A stretch of 64,000 bases of DNA, from positions 4,737,918 through 4,801,917 of the forward strand of contig VYZI01000029.1 in the NCBI GenBank assembly GCA_013397695.1, given 5' to 3'. Origin of the DNA: Centropus unirufus. Lineage: Eukaryota; Chordata; Aves; Cuculiformes; Centropidae. The position numbers and the translations under genes were made by a program. The first letter of the stretch is position 1, and each line of letters starts with the position of its first letter. The notes beneath the pieces were generated by a model, which saw nothing but the letters and a program-made list of their open reading frames with translations, was not told where the DNA came from and did not search any database. Shown here in pieces: positions 1 to 12,900 of this stretch.

Positions 1-1302
1 AGCACTTGGAAGTGCCATGTGATCCTGGTAGCTGAGACACCAGCTCCTTCCCTCAGGTAGAGGGTTCCCCTCTGTGCCGGAGGAACCAGCGGTGGGGCCT
101 GAGGGCACCCAGCTGAGCCCTGCTGGTGCTGCTGAGTGGGGGAATAACTGCAACTCTTCCCTTTGCCTGTGCAGGACTTTAGGATCTCTTGACTGTACTT
201 CCCCCCGTGTAATCTACAGATGATGGACTGCTTTGGCCGAAAAATGGAGAGGCCACAATGCCCCTGCATCTGGGAGAAGTCAACAGCTCCTCTCGCCAGC
301 AAATACTTGTCTGAGAGTTGAGAACTGCAGATATGGTATTAAATCAATTGTTTACAGCTGCTTTTGCGGAGGGAGAGTTAAGAGAAAAACCTTTTATTTT
401 TGAAAAATGAAAGGAATGTGCATTTAAGCTTTCTCTTTTTTATCTCTAAAGAAAAAAAAAATCTAGATTTTTCCCTTACAAACAAAAAATAATTGGGAGC
501 ATTTCTTTGATTCAATCTGAAAAAAATATTTTTCATATAAATATAGTCTGAATTTAATACGTGATCAGCTCTGGTGGTAAAGTAATTGGCCGGTGATGAT
601 GAAAAAATGTCCTGATGCCTACTAGAACTCCTTTGTGAAGAACAGATGCACCTAGTGGGATTTAAATATTGTTGAAATAGGAGAAAATATTTGGAATATC
701 TGGCAAAAAGTTATTTTTCATCAAGGACATTAGCGCTCCATTTGTCAAAGCATTCAGAAAGCTCCTTAATTCTGCTGGACCCACTGTTAATGCCGTTGCT
801 TATGTTCGGACAGTTATAAACTCTCATTTAATGGGAAGCCACTTTCTTTCACTTTGGGTGAGAGTTTGCAAATAGGAGTCTATTCATTCATTTATCCATT
901 CCAGATGCATTTAATAGCCTTTCAAACTGAAAGTGAGGAAACAGAAATTAGATTAATTGTAATATGGCAAGTCTTCAGTACTTTAAAACACGCTTTCTGT
1001 CCTCTAAGGACTCCTAAATCACTTCAACTACCATTTTGGTGCCTTGTTTTTATTGAGAGCAGGGAAACCTCCAGCTCTGACTTCATCTGGGATGACCCAC
1101 CACCACCTGAAGTATTCATTCTCTTCCTACCTTTCACTGTCTTTCCTAAAAAATACCTTGTTTTCTTTTTCTTTCCAGCCTCACGTTGCCTGGATGATGC
1201 TCTGCTCCCCCATTCTCTCTCCATTTGCACTGCATGATGTAAAGATGGGTGTTAACAATGGCTTCAGCGGTGGATGTCCCTTTTGGTAGGGAAGAAGTTC
1301 CC

Positions 1303-1338
1303 CGTCCTGTCCTGTCCTGTCTTGTCCTGTCCTGTCCT
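1303..1338. repeat. (CCTGT)n pentanucleotide microsatellite
   Basis: About seven tandem CCTGT units, one interrupted as CTTGT. No gene context beyond the inferred intron. Confidence 0.95.
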
Positions 1339-2199
1339 CTTTATGTTGAATTCCAACAGTGGACATGAGAGGCCACTGCTTCATTTACAGCTAGAGCAAG
1401 AGGCTGTAAGCCACAGCAAAGCTTTCTAGAGACAACGCAGCTATGAAGTCCTCCAAGGAGGACAGCTCATGGAAGTCAGAGAAATGGCCTTCTTGGTTAA
1501 GGATGCTCAAGTTTATATTGTGCAGTGGAGAAGAGCAACTGGACCACATCACTGATATTTTGAACTCTGTGGAAGGCAGTAGTATCTCAGTCTTCCAAGG
1601 ACTGAAAAAAAGGAAAGAGGAAGCAGTGGTAAAACCCAAACCAACTGAGCACCCAGAGCTCAGGGAACATAAAGAGGGGAGGCAAAGTGCAAGAAGCCAC
1701 TAGAGATAACGAGTGGTGTTTCACAAGTGCCAGTTCTTTCTATTAATATGGCACAAACTATTTATGCTCCTTGCTTACTTTTCAGTCAGAGCCGGGCAAC
1801 TTACCTTGCATCTCGAGCGGGTGTGTGCGAGGCAAAAGCATGCAGACAGACATAACAGAGCAGATGGAGAACATATGAGTCAAAGCACACGCTGTAAACA
1901 GACATCACCGAAGAGGAGAGGCAGAAGACGACTGTTTTTTTATTAAGTGCTCCTAGCATTTCCTTAGGAGCCCGTTCCTTTACATAAGGAAACAGTCCTT
2001 CTTGTAAGGAACTGAAAGAAAATCCTGGTTTAACAATTGCTTTGGTAGAGATGCAACTTTTGGGAGCTGGAACTATAATATGAAAGCTCAGCACTGATTG
2101 TGATACTTGGGTACAATGTTATTTACCTTAGCCTAGAGGCTGACACAAGCTGAACATGTAACATACAAGCTGGACATTTCAAAGAGAAGACTCACAGCG

Positions 2200-2219
2200 T
2201 TAAGAAATTAATTTCTTAA
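2200..2219. repeat. 20-bp perfect palindrome
   Basis: TTAAGAAATT is followed immediately by its reverse complement AATTTCTTAA. A related CTTCTTAATATCTTTTTAAG motif recurs about 75 bp downstream, at 2283-2302. Confidence 0.9.
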
Positions 2220-2363
2220 TCTCTTTTTAAGGAAGAAGAGCTGAAACAGAAATGAGAAAATGCTGGAACACTGCAAGTCTTCTCTTCTTAATATCTTTTT
2301 AAGAAAGAAAGAAAGATGAGGAAAAGTCCCTGGATATCACTTTTTTTCCCTTTTGCATTTGTT

Positions 2364-2425
2364 GACATAAAACCGGGAAAATCATGGGGAGATCGACATA
2401 AAAACAGGAAAACCACAGGGAGAAG
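2364..2425. repeat. Two-copy 31-bp imperfect tandem duplication
   Basis: The copies start at 2364 and 2395, both with GACATAAAA. They share about 24 of 31 positions. Confidence 0.85.
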
Positions 2426-3105
2426 ACAAAAGAAATTCTATAATGGCAAAAAATCCAACCCAATGAAGTTTAAGATTTGATGAAAAAAACCCCAGATTAA
2501 AACAACAATTATGAAAAAGAAAGTTCTAGCTAAAGACAATGGTTCATTTTTTGTTGGATATAGCTGTTAATTATTCTATTCAGCTTTTATTACCTTCCAA
2601 GTATAAAGTGCTAATCAGAAGAAAAATTTGAAATTCATCACGTTACATAATGCGCTTTAATTAGGTACCTTGTAACGTACTTTAATAACACCCATCCTGA
2701 GACACATAAGTTACTACCTTGTATATACAAAACTACTACCATTTGAAGCCTAAGATAACAGCAACCTTAAAATGCCATGCACCTGCAAAATAACATACCT
2801 TGTTGTTTTCACAAGTATGTACGTATGAGAGTTACATGAATCTACTTAAAATCCTGATAAGGAATTTTGGTTTTTAGTGGTTTCACATCACCCCTTTACA
2901 ATATTTAAAAAAAATAAAAAATTCTGCTAAGATTTTATTAAAGCCTAACACGTTTCTCCTGGCAGGTCAATTATTCTCAAGGTTTCCACTCAAAGACTAA
3001 GTCCTTAAAGATTCACTCTCCCTTCCCTCCTCTCTCCCCATGTTTGAAATTTCATGTTGGTTTTCTGAAAAGGTGAGTGAACTCAGAGACAATCTTGTTA
3101 TATAT

Positions 3106-3668
3106 TCATAGAATCACCAGGTGGGAAAAGGCCTGAGATCACCAGGTCCAACCATACCTATACAACACTAAAACAGATCCTTAAGTCACTCATCTCCCCA
3201 TCTTTTAAATATCCCCAGGGACAGGGACTCCACCACCTCCCTGGGCAGCTGTTCCAGGGCCTGATGACCCTCTCAGTGAAGAATTTTTTCCTAATGTCCA
3301 ATCTGAACCTGCCCTGGTGCAGCTTGAGGCCATTCCCCCTTGTCCTATCCCCTGTCACTGGTACGGTCACAGTACCAGTATCAGACCAGCACCCACCTCT
3401 CCACAACCTCCTTTCAGGCAGCTGCAGGCAGGGATAAGGTCTCCCTTCAGCCTCCTTCAGGCTAAGCAACCCCAGCTCAGCGGCTCCTCATAAGACTTGT
3501 TCTCCAGCCCCTTCCCCAGTTTCATTGCCCTTCTCTGGATGTGCTCCAGAACCTCAACCTCCTTCTTGTAGTGAGGGGCCCAGAACTGAACACAGGATTC
3601 CAGGTGCAGCCTCACCAGGGCTGAGCACAGGGGCAGAATCACCTCCCTGGTCCTGCTGGCCACACCAT
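3106..3668 (-). mobile_element. CR1 LINE fragment, 5'-truncated, with intact 3' tail
   Basis: On the minus strand this is the last part of the CR1 ORF2 reverse transcriptase plus the 3' tail. It includes peptide blocks such as REVILPLCSALVRLHLESC, FWAPHYKKEVEVLEHIQRR and RGNGLKLHQGRFRLDIRKKF, and ends ...CTGGTGATTCTATGA at 3106. The 5' end is truncated near 3668, as is usual for CR1. Frames change between 3457-3663 and 3158-3469, so it is dead. At about 3361-3383 the usual GGGAGAAGAG-type segment seen in sister copies is replaced by a filler with an inverted repeat. It belongs to the window's 'CTGGTGATTCTATG' tail group. Confidence 0.95.
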
Positions 3669-4874
3669 ATGAATTGCCAGCAAGAAGGGCCTGTTTTATT
3701 ATCCTTAAAGCTGTGTTGCCCTAATACTATATTGCATTAAATATAGTCAGATGGCTCTTATAGTCCACATACAAATGGAAATGATGTTGTCACTTCAGTT
3801 TCTCAAATAATATTTTTCACAAGAACCGGATTGCCTAAAAACACTTTGATAACCTTGGTGCAGTTTAGATGTGCAAGAGAACTCAGCATAACCAGTATTT
3901 TTTTGCCAAATGTTATTTTTTAACACTTCCTCCTATGAATCCTAAAGCACTTTTTGTTATTCATCTCACTAGGCATTCATGGATGAATGGCAATCGCTGA
4001 ATGTCTTAGAAACAACACCTTGAAAATGTCATTCAAATCAATTTTTCAACAGCATGAGAGGCTAGGAGGTAATTCACACTTCTTTTATAATAATATTCTA
4101 TAAGAGGTACTGTAGTCATCTGCCTTCCCACCGCCCCCTCCAAAAGCAAAGGATTATAAATTCACTCTGATTTAATGAAACCAAATGCACCAGGAAGAGA
4201 AAAACACTGCAGACAGAATATGCTATTAAGACTGGTAAATTATGAGAAAAGCCACCTGCACTATTGCCCCTGAACTAAACTCTTCCCCTCCAGCTCAGCA
4301 AAAGCCCAAGAACTCAGCTTTGCTTCTTTCTAATGAGAGCAGCCTAGAACCCTACTTTGGTCTCCTAAATATCACCTACTTATTAAGACTAACAGGGTTC
4401 TCCTTCCTGAAGTTTTGTATGCGTCTTAGGAGGTCACGGAACCTCTCTTGACCCTCAGGTGTCAAGATAGCATTATTCTCAAATTTGCTCATACCCAACT
4501 CTGTCCCAACTCTAAAACCAGCAGCAGTTCAAGGTCTAGATTTGGGACAAAGGGACAGGAGACTGTGCAGCTAAAAGATTGTTTCATCCTTTCAAGCAGG
4601 AACAGGTGAATGTGAGAGGAGCTAAGAAGTTCACACCTTAAGATCCATCCCTCATCTGACACCTGAGATCAGTTTCTGCTATTGGCACCACGTGTCCAAA
4701 ACACCCTAAACTAAAGCAGCAGCAAATTTGAAGCATGGGTGAGGACTGCATGCAGCAACCAAACCCAATCCATCTCTTTTAAAAGTCTTGCTGCAGTACA
4801 AACATCAGGTGTAAAGAAGCACAGCACTGCTACTGCTTACCTAATTTCCACATTCTATGAAGGTAGACTAAGCC

Positions 4875-4893
4875 AAAAAAAAAAAAAAAAAAA
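4875..4893. repeat. Poly(A) run of 19
   Basis: An uninterrupted A run with no upstream AATAAA or recognisable retrocopy, so it is listed only as a homopolymer. Confidence 0.95.
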
Positions 4894-5179
4894 GAGAGGG
4901 AGAAATATTGCCTCCTTCCTCTAATCAGCCATGCAGACCAGGCATCTTCCTGTAAGTCAGTTCCATTCAGGCAAAATCTCTGATAAATCTTATAGCTAAG
5001 GGTGAAGCCACTTTTTAGTATGACATTTGAACCGAAACTCACTGCTTCGGGTGACTTCATATGAAGGATGCTGGCACCATAGTCAAGGACATCGTAGCTC
5101 AAACTCCTCTCAAGGTACAAGCTGGATAATGTCTCTCTCATTTGACGTAAAGAACTGCAAGGTCTTGCCATGAGCCTCA

Positions 5180-5209
5180 GCCTTACAGGGAGAAGCCTTA
5201 CAGGGAGAC
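5180..5209. repeat. 15-bp tandem duplication
   Basis: GCCTTACAGGGAGA occurs twice with period 15 and is otherwise nearly identical. Confidence 0.9.
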
Positions 5210-8200
5210 TGGGGAGGCAGCAAATATTCTGCTGTATTTAGGGCCTCCTCCAGCTTTCCTGGTCAGGACAGTTCAGTGCTCTGCCAGTCTGACCAGTGCC
5301 TCATGTAGGAAAAGACTGCTCTTCCATCACGCGTAGGAGCAACAAAGCTGACTTGGAGGCTGTAAAAAACCACCCAATCCTTCTGTTTTTCAACATATTC
5401 CAGGACAATTCCCCTGTCTCCATCATAGGGCTGAGGACCTCACCTCATGCTCATCCGGTAAGACACCCACAGCTCATGCGTGGGAGGGACTTCTGTGGTG
5501 CCCGGTTTCTGGGTTGTTGCAGGCTCAAACAGGTCCCTCAGGTAGGTCAGGGGAGCCTCGGACCGCCCGGACTGAAAGCACAATGCATCAGGAATAAATT
5601 GTAAAGCAAATTCCTTATGTTGTTTACAGGTTTAGACACTTGCATTTTTAAAGCAGTTGAGGGTTTAACCTCCCTAGCAGCACTGCAGCTACCGAGCTGC
5701 TCGTGCATTCCCTGTCTGTCCCACTGGAGAACATTTCCTTTTAAAAGAATTTCTGGCACGGCTGCTTCATTCTGCCCTGGGAGCAGAAAGTCGATGCACA
5801 GATTAGCAATCGATTTTCTAAGAAGCACCCCACAAATCAGGTCTCCTCTCTCTGTTTGCCTTCGCGCTCCTGCTGGAGCCCCTATAATTAATTTAAACAG
5901 CTACAAGCGCTTCTCCTCCTCTCCTTTTTTGATGCAGGCTGTTCCAACAGGCTGTGCAGCGAAGCTGCAGCAATTTCAAAGGCTTCCGCTCCCTGCGCAG
6001 AAGGGAGCAGCTGCAGGAATAGCTCTTTGCAAAGGAAATGGCACCCAATGGGACTAGCAGGAGGCTCTGAGCTGAGCGCAAACAGCCCCCAAAGTCCTTG
6101 GGAGCATCTGAGGACATCACAAGAGGAAAGATCTAGGCAGAGAGAAGCCTGAAGAATGAATTTAAAAGACTTCCTCCCCGTCCCCGGAGCTTTCTTCTGT
6201 GCAAGCAGCAGGGACTGAGAGGAAGAGTCTTCCTCGCGTTTGGCTCAGATGATCCTGCTCATATTGGAAGGGTGGAAAAAAGGACTGAACATGAGGGGCA
6301 GTTGCACTCCTGGCTTATTTATTAAACTATAAATGTATAAATATGTATACAAGCACAAACCAATCCATGAAAAAACATATTTTCCTGTATATTATCAAAA
6401 CACTACTGTATTTCTATTAATATATAAAAGCATAGTGCTGTATTTCGAAGTGACCATACACCACTCACAGAGCTTCGTGCACATTTAGTGGGTGAACTGA
6501 TGGACTCGCCGACGTGATTTACCTCAGGGAAACCGAATTTTTTTATGATGACTTGCAAATATATTCCTCTGATATTTACAACATAGCGCACACTTTACTG
6601 CTATCCTATTTAAGAGATTTATAGCAAATTCAATAGAGGAAATAAAGAAATCTTTGGGTTCGAGCACAGATCCAGACATACCCTCTCTGCCCCCAGTGTG
6701 TGACATCGGTGACCTGGCGCTGAACTTTGTAAACTGATGGAAATTTCTAGCGCTGACTTGCCAGGCTGCAGACTGAACAGGAACGCACCCAGCAAAGCCC
6801 CACGTCCTGCGCAGCCCTGGAGGGACCAATCCCAGCTGAGGGGCAGTTCAAGTAGCAGTCCAATTTAGCAGCAGCCCCACAACAACACTATTAGACAAAA
6901 GGCATGTTCTTTTCTGAGAGCTGTGTGCTTCCTTCATTACTTATGTATAAATAGATGCCATTTTACTACACTCTGCTACCGCCACACGAAACCAACGGGT
7001 TGTCTAGAAAAAGAACTGACACAACACATCCTGCAAATGCCTCTTCTCTGTCAGATTGCACTAATTAGACACCCACCACATCAAACTTCTCCATCTTTGT
7101 TGTCCTTACTGGCAAATTCTGCCTTTTCCCACCAATTCCGCACCGCTCTGTGCTCTTCACTTTGGAATGTTGCTTTTGGAAGAGGTGAAGTTTACCGCCA
7201 CACAAGCCTCAATCAAGAGGTGCCCAGACCTAGGGCGCCTGCCTGTTTATGCCCACCCTTCTGCACATCCACTGGCACGGATGCAGAGAGCCTTTTTTTC
7301 TCAGTCCGTGCCAAGTTTGGCAGGACAACTATGTATCCTGGCAGGAACCACCCTCAGTTTTTCTCTACAGTTTTGCTTTGCTATTAACATTATGCCCCAT
7401 TGTTCCGACATCACCCAACAGATTATGATAAAAGCATTCTATTGTGACTATTTTATCATATATTGCAATGAATTGACCAATGAACTTCATTAAAAACCCT
7501 TCACTTTTCCTAAGTGTATAGGTTGCTTAACAAGCTACTATACAATGTGGAAAAATAATATATGGAATTAGGAGAATATGTATATGGAATAACTCTTATT
7601 TGCACTTGTCTCTGAACCACAAGGTTTGCTGATACTCCTTGACACGCCACGTCTTAGTTGTGTTTTTGACGTCTGACAGGGTCAGCTGTTGAGAGAAAAA
7701 ACCTCTAGCCAGTTGTTTACTCTTCTGACAGTAAAATTAAAATGCAGAGCAGGAAATAAACTGAAATAGTCTCATACTTGAATGGAATATAAACATTCTG
7801 CTTAATTAGGTCACTAAGCATATGTTTGTTTACTTGGATATTTTCTCTCTGGCAGTTCATCTCTGGGTAACACAACTACCTTGCTGGAGACAGTGGAATT
7901 CCCATGGCAGATAACATGAAATTGGCAATTTGGGGCCCAGAAAAGTATGTTTATTAGCGGTACTTCAAGTACCTCATAATGAAAGAGAGCTAGAGTGCAA
8001 GAGCAATACGTGGCCTGCTGGCTTCTATGCCAGGTTGGTGTCTACACAAAGGACAGCAGAGCCTTTAGGGAGCTTGTTATAGCTCTCTGAATTTCTGCCT
8101 GTCCCTGATTTACCTCTGAGGTGATTGTAATGCAGAGGAGGATGTAGGAGTTAGCAACGCTATTCCATGAATATGGAAAATCTTCCCATGCTGCAACCCA

Positions 8201-8243
8201 AAAGGCCCAAGCAATGTTGCTGCTTACATTCATCTCAATCACT

Positions 8244-8278
8244 CTGTGTGTGTGTATATATATATACATATATATATA
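8244..8278. repeat. (TG)n(TA)n compound microsatellite
   Basis: Five to six TG units run into about ten TA units with one CA interruption. Confidence 0.95.
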
Positions 8279-11098
8279 ACTTTTTTAAGGGCTTAGGGGA
8301 AGAAGCTTGAAAGCCTTGTGCTGTTCCCCCCAAAAAAGGGAATTAGAAATTAATTACAGCTTTTGAAGAACTCAGTGCAGTTGATCTGAAGAGAAACGGC
8401 ACCAGCAGCTTGGAGTGCCAGTCTGAGTTCAGAGTGACTCCCTCCCTAAGGCAAATTGAGTTCCTGATTTTATGTCAGCTGAACAAATTCTTTCAGTCCA
8501 CTGTAACCTGAGGGCATGAAAGCCACCTCACAACAGCTCCCTGTTGGCACATGGGGCCTAGAAATCCCTCTATCAGTTGCGCAGGTGCTATCTAAAGCAG
8601 AGCTTTTATTTTAAGAGGTGAAGAACGCTGAGCTGAAGAAGTACTCTTTACTACTGCAATTCACAGCTATTTGCTAATGCCGACCCTGAGGAAGAAAATG
8701 CCGAACCCTGGGATTCACAGGAATATCCACAGGCTCAGAAAATGTAAGCCTGACCCTTTCGGCCTTGCACCTTGTCATTATTCTGTTCACAGGTTTCAAT
8801 CCTCACCTCCTTTTCTGGCCTCTGTCACGCAGTTCTCTTTCTTCTGCCCTTCTCTTCCTCGCCGTGTTCCCAGACCCCTTGGCCAGCTCCCCAAACGACT
8901 CCACAGGACTCAAGATCTGTCTCTTAACTATCTCTCCATGCTTCATCCTCATCTGCCTTCTGTGCAATTGCTTCTTTCACTGGGCACCACCCAGGAAAAG
9001 GTAAGGACACAGAAGACCCAGGTTTGCAACAACTCAAAAACCATGAGTCCACCTCTTTGTCTTAGATTTTGGGTCCTACGCTTAAGCTTGGCTTTAGATA
9101 CAGGACCAATGCACTAGAACATCTCAATGCCACAAAAGCAAGGAATTATTTCAGGCCCTCCTGGGAAGGACTGCCTCTTGCATAAGGTTCACAAGGAAAT
9201 GGGCTGAGCCAATAGCTTGAGTGTTGCTATTTCATTTGCTATAGGCAAACCCGACTGCCTGTGCACACATCACATCAGCTGACCGTGCACGGTGCAACAA
9301 ACGCGCAAATAATTTTTTTAGATGCATTGGAGACGCATTTGGTATCTCCTACTCTTAGATGATACCAAGAAAACTGACTGTGGACACGAAAAGGGAGAGG
9401 AAATGGACCGTTGACACAAGAAAGCAGAAAAGGCAACAAATCCATGTTGCTTAATACACAACCTCGAGCTAAATCACTGACAGCAATGCCTGTACAGACA
9501 CATTCTCTGCTTGCAGCTGCTGTACAACCACACCAAATGGGAGAGCAATGCTGTCAAAAGTCATGGTTGCCCTTCCCACTCCAGGCAGAAACACAGTCAG
9601 TCCTTTTGAGGATGGGGTACATGTGCAACACGGTCCTCATTAAGAGGCTGGGGTAGCATTTCCACTCAGAGACCAACAAAACCAGTTGCCCACTTCCAAC
9701 CAGCCTGCCTGGAGTCTGGGGCGCCTAAGGAACACAGAAGCTTGCCTGTTACCCAGACCTTGGTAGATTGCAAATTAGAGACCAGCAAACGACACATCCC
9801 TAAAAAAGATGTCTCTCTGCCAAAATTCAGCCCCTTGTTCTAAGAGTGAAGGTGTTTTAATAGCTCTGATGTAAAAATAAATGATTTTTCATCATCTAGT
9901 TTTTATACAGGGCTGATCCATGGTTTCTGAAGCTCTCTCCTGAAAAAATGAGGTAGGAGTGTCACTACTGACATGGAAAATTTCAGGCTACACTTTTTTA
10001 TCTTGGTGAAATTAGGAAACTGTTTGGCAAGCTTAACTGTAAGGATTTTTATGCGTAAAATCTACTTTTACAAAAAGATGCATCAGACTGCATTTCTCTT
10101 GCACTGATTTGGCCCGTATTCCATTTTCTTCTCCATCCGCTTAAGCATGACTTCTTTTGTTCATTTCAAGAGCACAGGCTGCTTGGAACACGTTCCCAGC
10201 CTTCTTGTCTTCAGAGGTCCATGCACACTTCTGGTGGTACGTAAAATGAACCCAACAACTTCTGTTTCTCTTTGCATCCCAGGCCCAAGCTGCATCCCAG
10301 ACTTGAGGAAAACCTGGGCCGGCTGCAGTATAGACAAGTCAGCAGAGGCACCGTGGAGACAGCAGAGCCCCCTTGCTACCACAGACCCCTCCTTTTAAAG
10401 GTCGGTGTTGAAAGCTGGACAGGGCTTTTGGAAGACTGCATCTGCTGTTCTCCCCAGATCTCAGTTCCAGGACGCTTTTAGCTTTAAGGACAGGGGCGTT
10501 TCTCACAAATAGATGGTATTTTCTGGACGGAGCTGCTCAGCAGTTGTTCCTCTGCTATCAGCCCCACGTCATCTCCCGGGAGGAGTTTTTCTGATTTCTC
10601 AATACAGATTACTTGCACCTGGATGGGAATGATAGGGTGTTGGCAGAACATCGAGCAGACAAGAGGAGAACAGAGGAACCTTGCCAGCCTTTGTGTGTGC
10701 AACTGCTGAGTCAGTTCAACAGCCTCAGTATCCCTGCCCCCACAAACACAGGTGCAGGTGGCCATAGAAAAGTAATCTTAATTTGGCTGCTGCCCAAATT
10801 CCACATTCCTCTTGGCTCCACTGGACCCATTTTCCCACATGACCTCATCTCCCATGCCCTCCTGGCAGGCAGCCAGGCAGGCAACGTGCAGTTGATTCTC
10901 CAAACATCCAGGGGTTGTTGTGGAAGTGGGAAGGAGATGAGAGTCTGATACAGGCAAGAGGAAGCACAAATAGGCATGCCTGAGTCTGGGCCTTTGACCC
11001 CCAGACTTCCCCCACACCCACTGAAGTCTGGGAGCCAGATCATCGGAGCTACCAGGCTGCCTTTGTGTCCTTCGGCTCTGGTAATAATCCAAGGGTTG

Positions 11099-11211
11099 CA
11101 TTTAAAAGACGGTAGATGAGTTACTTAAGGACGTAGTTTAGTGGTGGACAAGTATGGCTGGTCTCAATGAACTCGGAGGTCTTTTCCAACCTGGTGATTG
11201 TATGATTCTAT
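11099..11211 (+). mobile_element. CR1 3' tail, short fragment
   Basis: This is only the final ~113 bp of a CR1, from the TTTAAAAGA...GAGTTACTTA block through TTTAGTGGTGGACAAG and GGTCTTTTCCAACCTGGTGA to the ATGATTCTAT end. It has no coding remnant apart from the last few codons. It is the same tail class as the copies at 20762-21170 and 47183-48126. Confidence 0.93.
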
Positions 11212-12548
11212 AGACCCCTCCTCGCAAAGGACTCTGCCAGTAAGAAGCTGCTCTACACAGAGCCTGGCAGTCCCTGCTCCGTTCCGCTCTAGGACCTGCT
11301 TGATTTTGATTGCAGTAAAGCAGAGACAATACCCGGAGTACTTCAGGTAGCAAAAGTTTCAGGAATTCCCAAACAGGAAAGCAGACTAGAAACCACGAGA
11401 CAACTTCACTGCAGGGATCACTGCTTCAGCTGCCACGATTTGGTGAAGGAACACCAAACTCTGCAGCACTCAGATGTGCATCGTATTTCATGACGCATGT
11501 TTAAGGACCACCCATCCTCTCACCTCGTGTTTAACATATCCCATGTGTTAGGGCAGAAAATAAAATCCTGACAAGTAGGCACGAGAATGACACCACCATC
11601 AGGAGCCTCCTGCTGTTGGAGGCCATATCAAGGGGAAGTTGTCCGATTGGCTGAGCTTCAAGTTTGTCCTAAATATGGGGCAACTGGCTGCGAAGAGCCG
11701 AGAGGACACGGTGAGGAAGCTTGCCACTGTAGAGCCATCAACACGAGCATGGGGCTCCTGCTCTCTTTGCTGTGCTCTCACGCATACTTAGCATAAGGGG
11801 AACACTAATAAACACCAGCAAGTGTCAGGTAGGGCACTTGCCAAGCTCAAGAAAGGCTACTCGCACAGAGCAGAGGCTGTGGCCTCGCGGATTGGAGCAG
11901 AGGCACAGAGCAGCACACAGGTGCCTGCGTGGGCACCGTGGAGCTCCTGGCGGGAAGGGAAAAATGAATTGCAAGAGGAATTCCATTTTTAACAAGTTGC
12001 TAAGAGGCACTTGTGCCTATTTAAATCTGAATTGTGTAAGCAGTGGAAACAGAAAGGGAAGGGTGGGCAAGGTTAGGGCTGCCTATTAAATTTCCTGGAT
12101 TGGCTGGGACAGAATCCTGTTTGGCATCCAAATACGCTGCAGGAAGCACTCTTGACATTGTGTCTACACCTTTATCCTCCTTTAGGGCTATGACCACACA
12201 TCAGAGACCTTCTCATGGTATCCATAAAGTTGCTTTGCAATCTTTGCTGGCTGGGACGGATGCTGAGCGGAAAGCTTCACTCTTTCTGTCAACCTGGACC
12301 ACAGTCCTTGCAACCTCTCATGGCTGCAAACTGCATCTAAAGATTCTACGGATGCCCTCCTGCACATAAGCTCTGGGCTAGCCTTCAGGTTGAAATCATG
12401 CTGTGAACTCAGGAGAATGGAGGTGTGTGAGAAGGGAGAAGTGTGAACAGAGGGGAATAACACTGCAAGAGCCAACAGCCGGATGGAGAAGTAGAGATAC
12501 ACAGGAACCTTGTCCTTACCAGAAACACAGAACAGAAAATTGTTGACA
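11212..12548. other. Intronic stretch, nothing recognised
   Basis: Ordinary mixed-composition sequence between two CR1 copies. Its short open frames overlap each other on both strands. Confidence 0.65.
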
Positions 12549-12900
12549 TAGAATCACAGAATGGTTTGGGTTGGAAGGGACCTTTAAGATGATCTAGTTC
12601 CACCCTGGAAAACTTCCAGGGAGGGGGCACCCGCAGCTTCCCTGGGGAACTTCTTCCAGTGCCTCACTACCTTCACTGGGCAGAATTTCTTCCTAATGCC
12701 CAATCTAAATCTTCCCCCTTCCAATTTAAAGCCATTCCTCTTCATCCTACCACTCCGTGCCCTTGTAAAAAGTTCCTTTCCAAGTTTCTTGCATGCCCCC
12801 TTCAGGTACTGGAAGGCTGCCAGAAGGTCGCCCCAGAGCCTTTTCGTCTCCAGGCTGAACCCCCCCAACTCTCTCAGCCTGTCCTTATAGCAGAAGTGCT
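12549..12900 (-). mobile_element. CR1 LINE fragment, GGTTTGGGTTGGAAGG tail class
   Basis: This minus-strand CR1 begins at its 3' tail (ATAGAATCACAGAATGG as written on the plus strand) and runs to a truncated 5' end near 12900. The minus frame at 12584-12868 preserves the RT C-terminal blocks NGFKLEGGRFRLGIRKKF and VVRHWKKFPREAAGAPSLEV. The tail differs from the 'accaggt' group, so it is a separate CR1 subfamily. Confidence 0.94.

Larger units (their letters stand above)
1..3105. other. Intronic stretch, no gene recognised
   Basis: It holds the CCTGT microsatellite, the 20-bp palindrome and the 31-bp duplication. Open frames at 854-1237 and 1443-1703 have no familiar motifs and overlap other frames. 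2300-2960 is A/T-rich. Confidence 0.7.
3669..11098. other. Intronic stretch of 7.4 kb, no gene recognised
   Basis: No mobile element was recognised. The longest open frames (5617-6057, 146 codons; 6923-7387, 154 codons; 8671-9117, 148 codons) show no domain, no membrane pattern and no splice-bounded structure I could support. 8790-8960 is pyrimidine-rich. Confidence 0.65.

Noticed and set aside
4739..5171. Open frames reading through the A19 run on both strands
   Set aside because: They are long only because the homopolymer encodes Lys or Phe runs.
5617..9117. Open frames of 146, 154 and 148 codons at 5617-6057, 6923-7387 and 8671-9117 as possible genes
   Set aside because: No recognisable domain, repeat or membrane pattern. 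They overlap other open frames and show no splice-bounded or promoter context. Lengths are plausible by chance in 64 kb.
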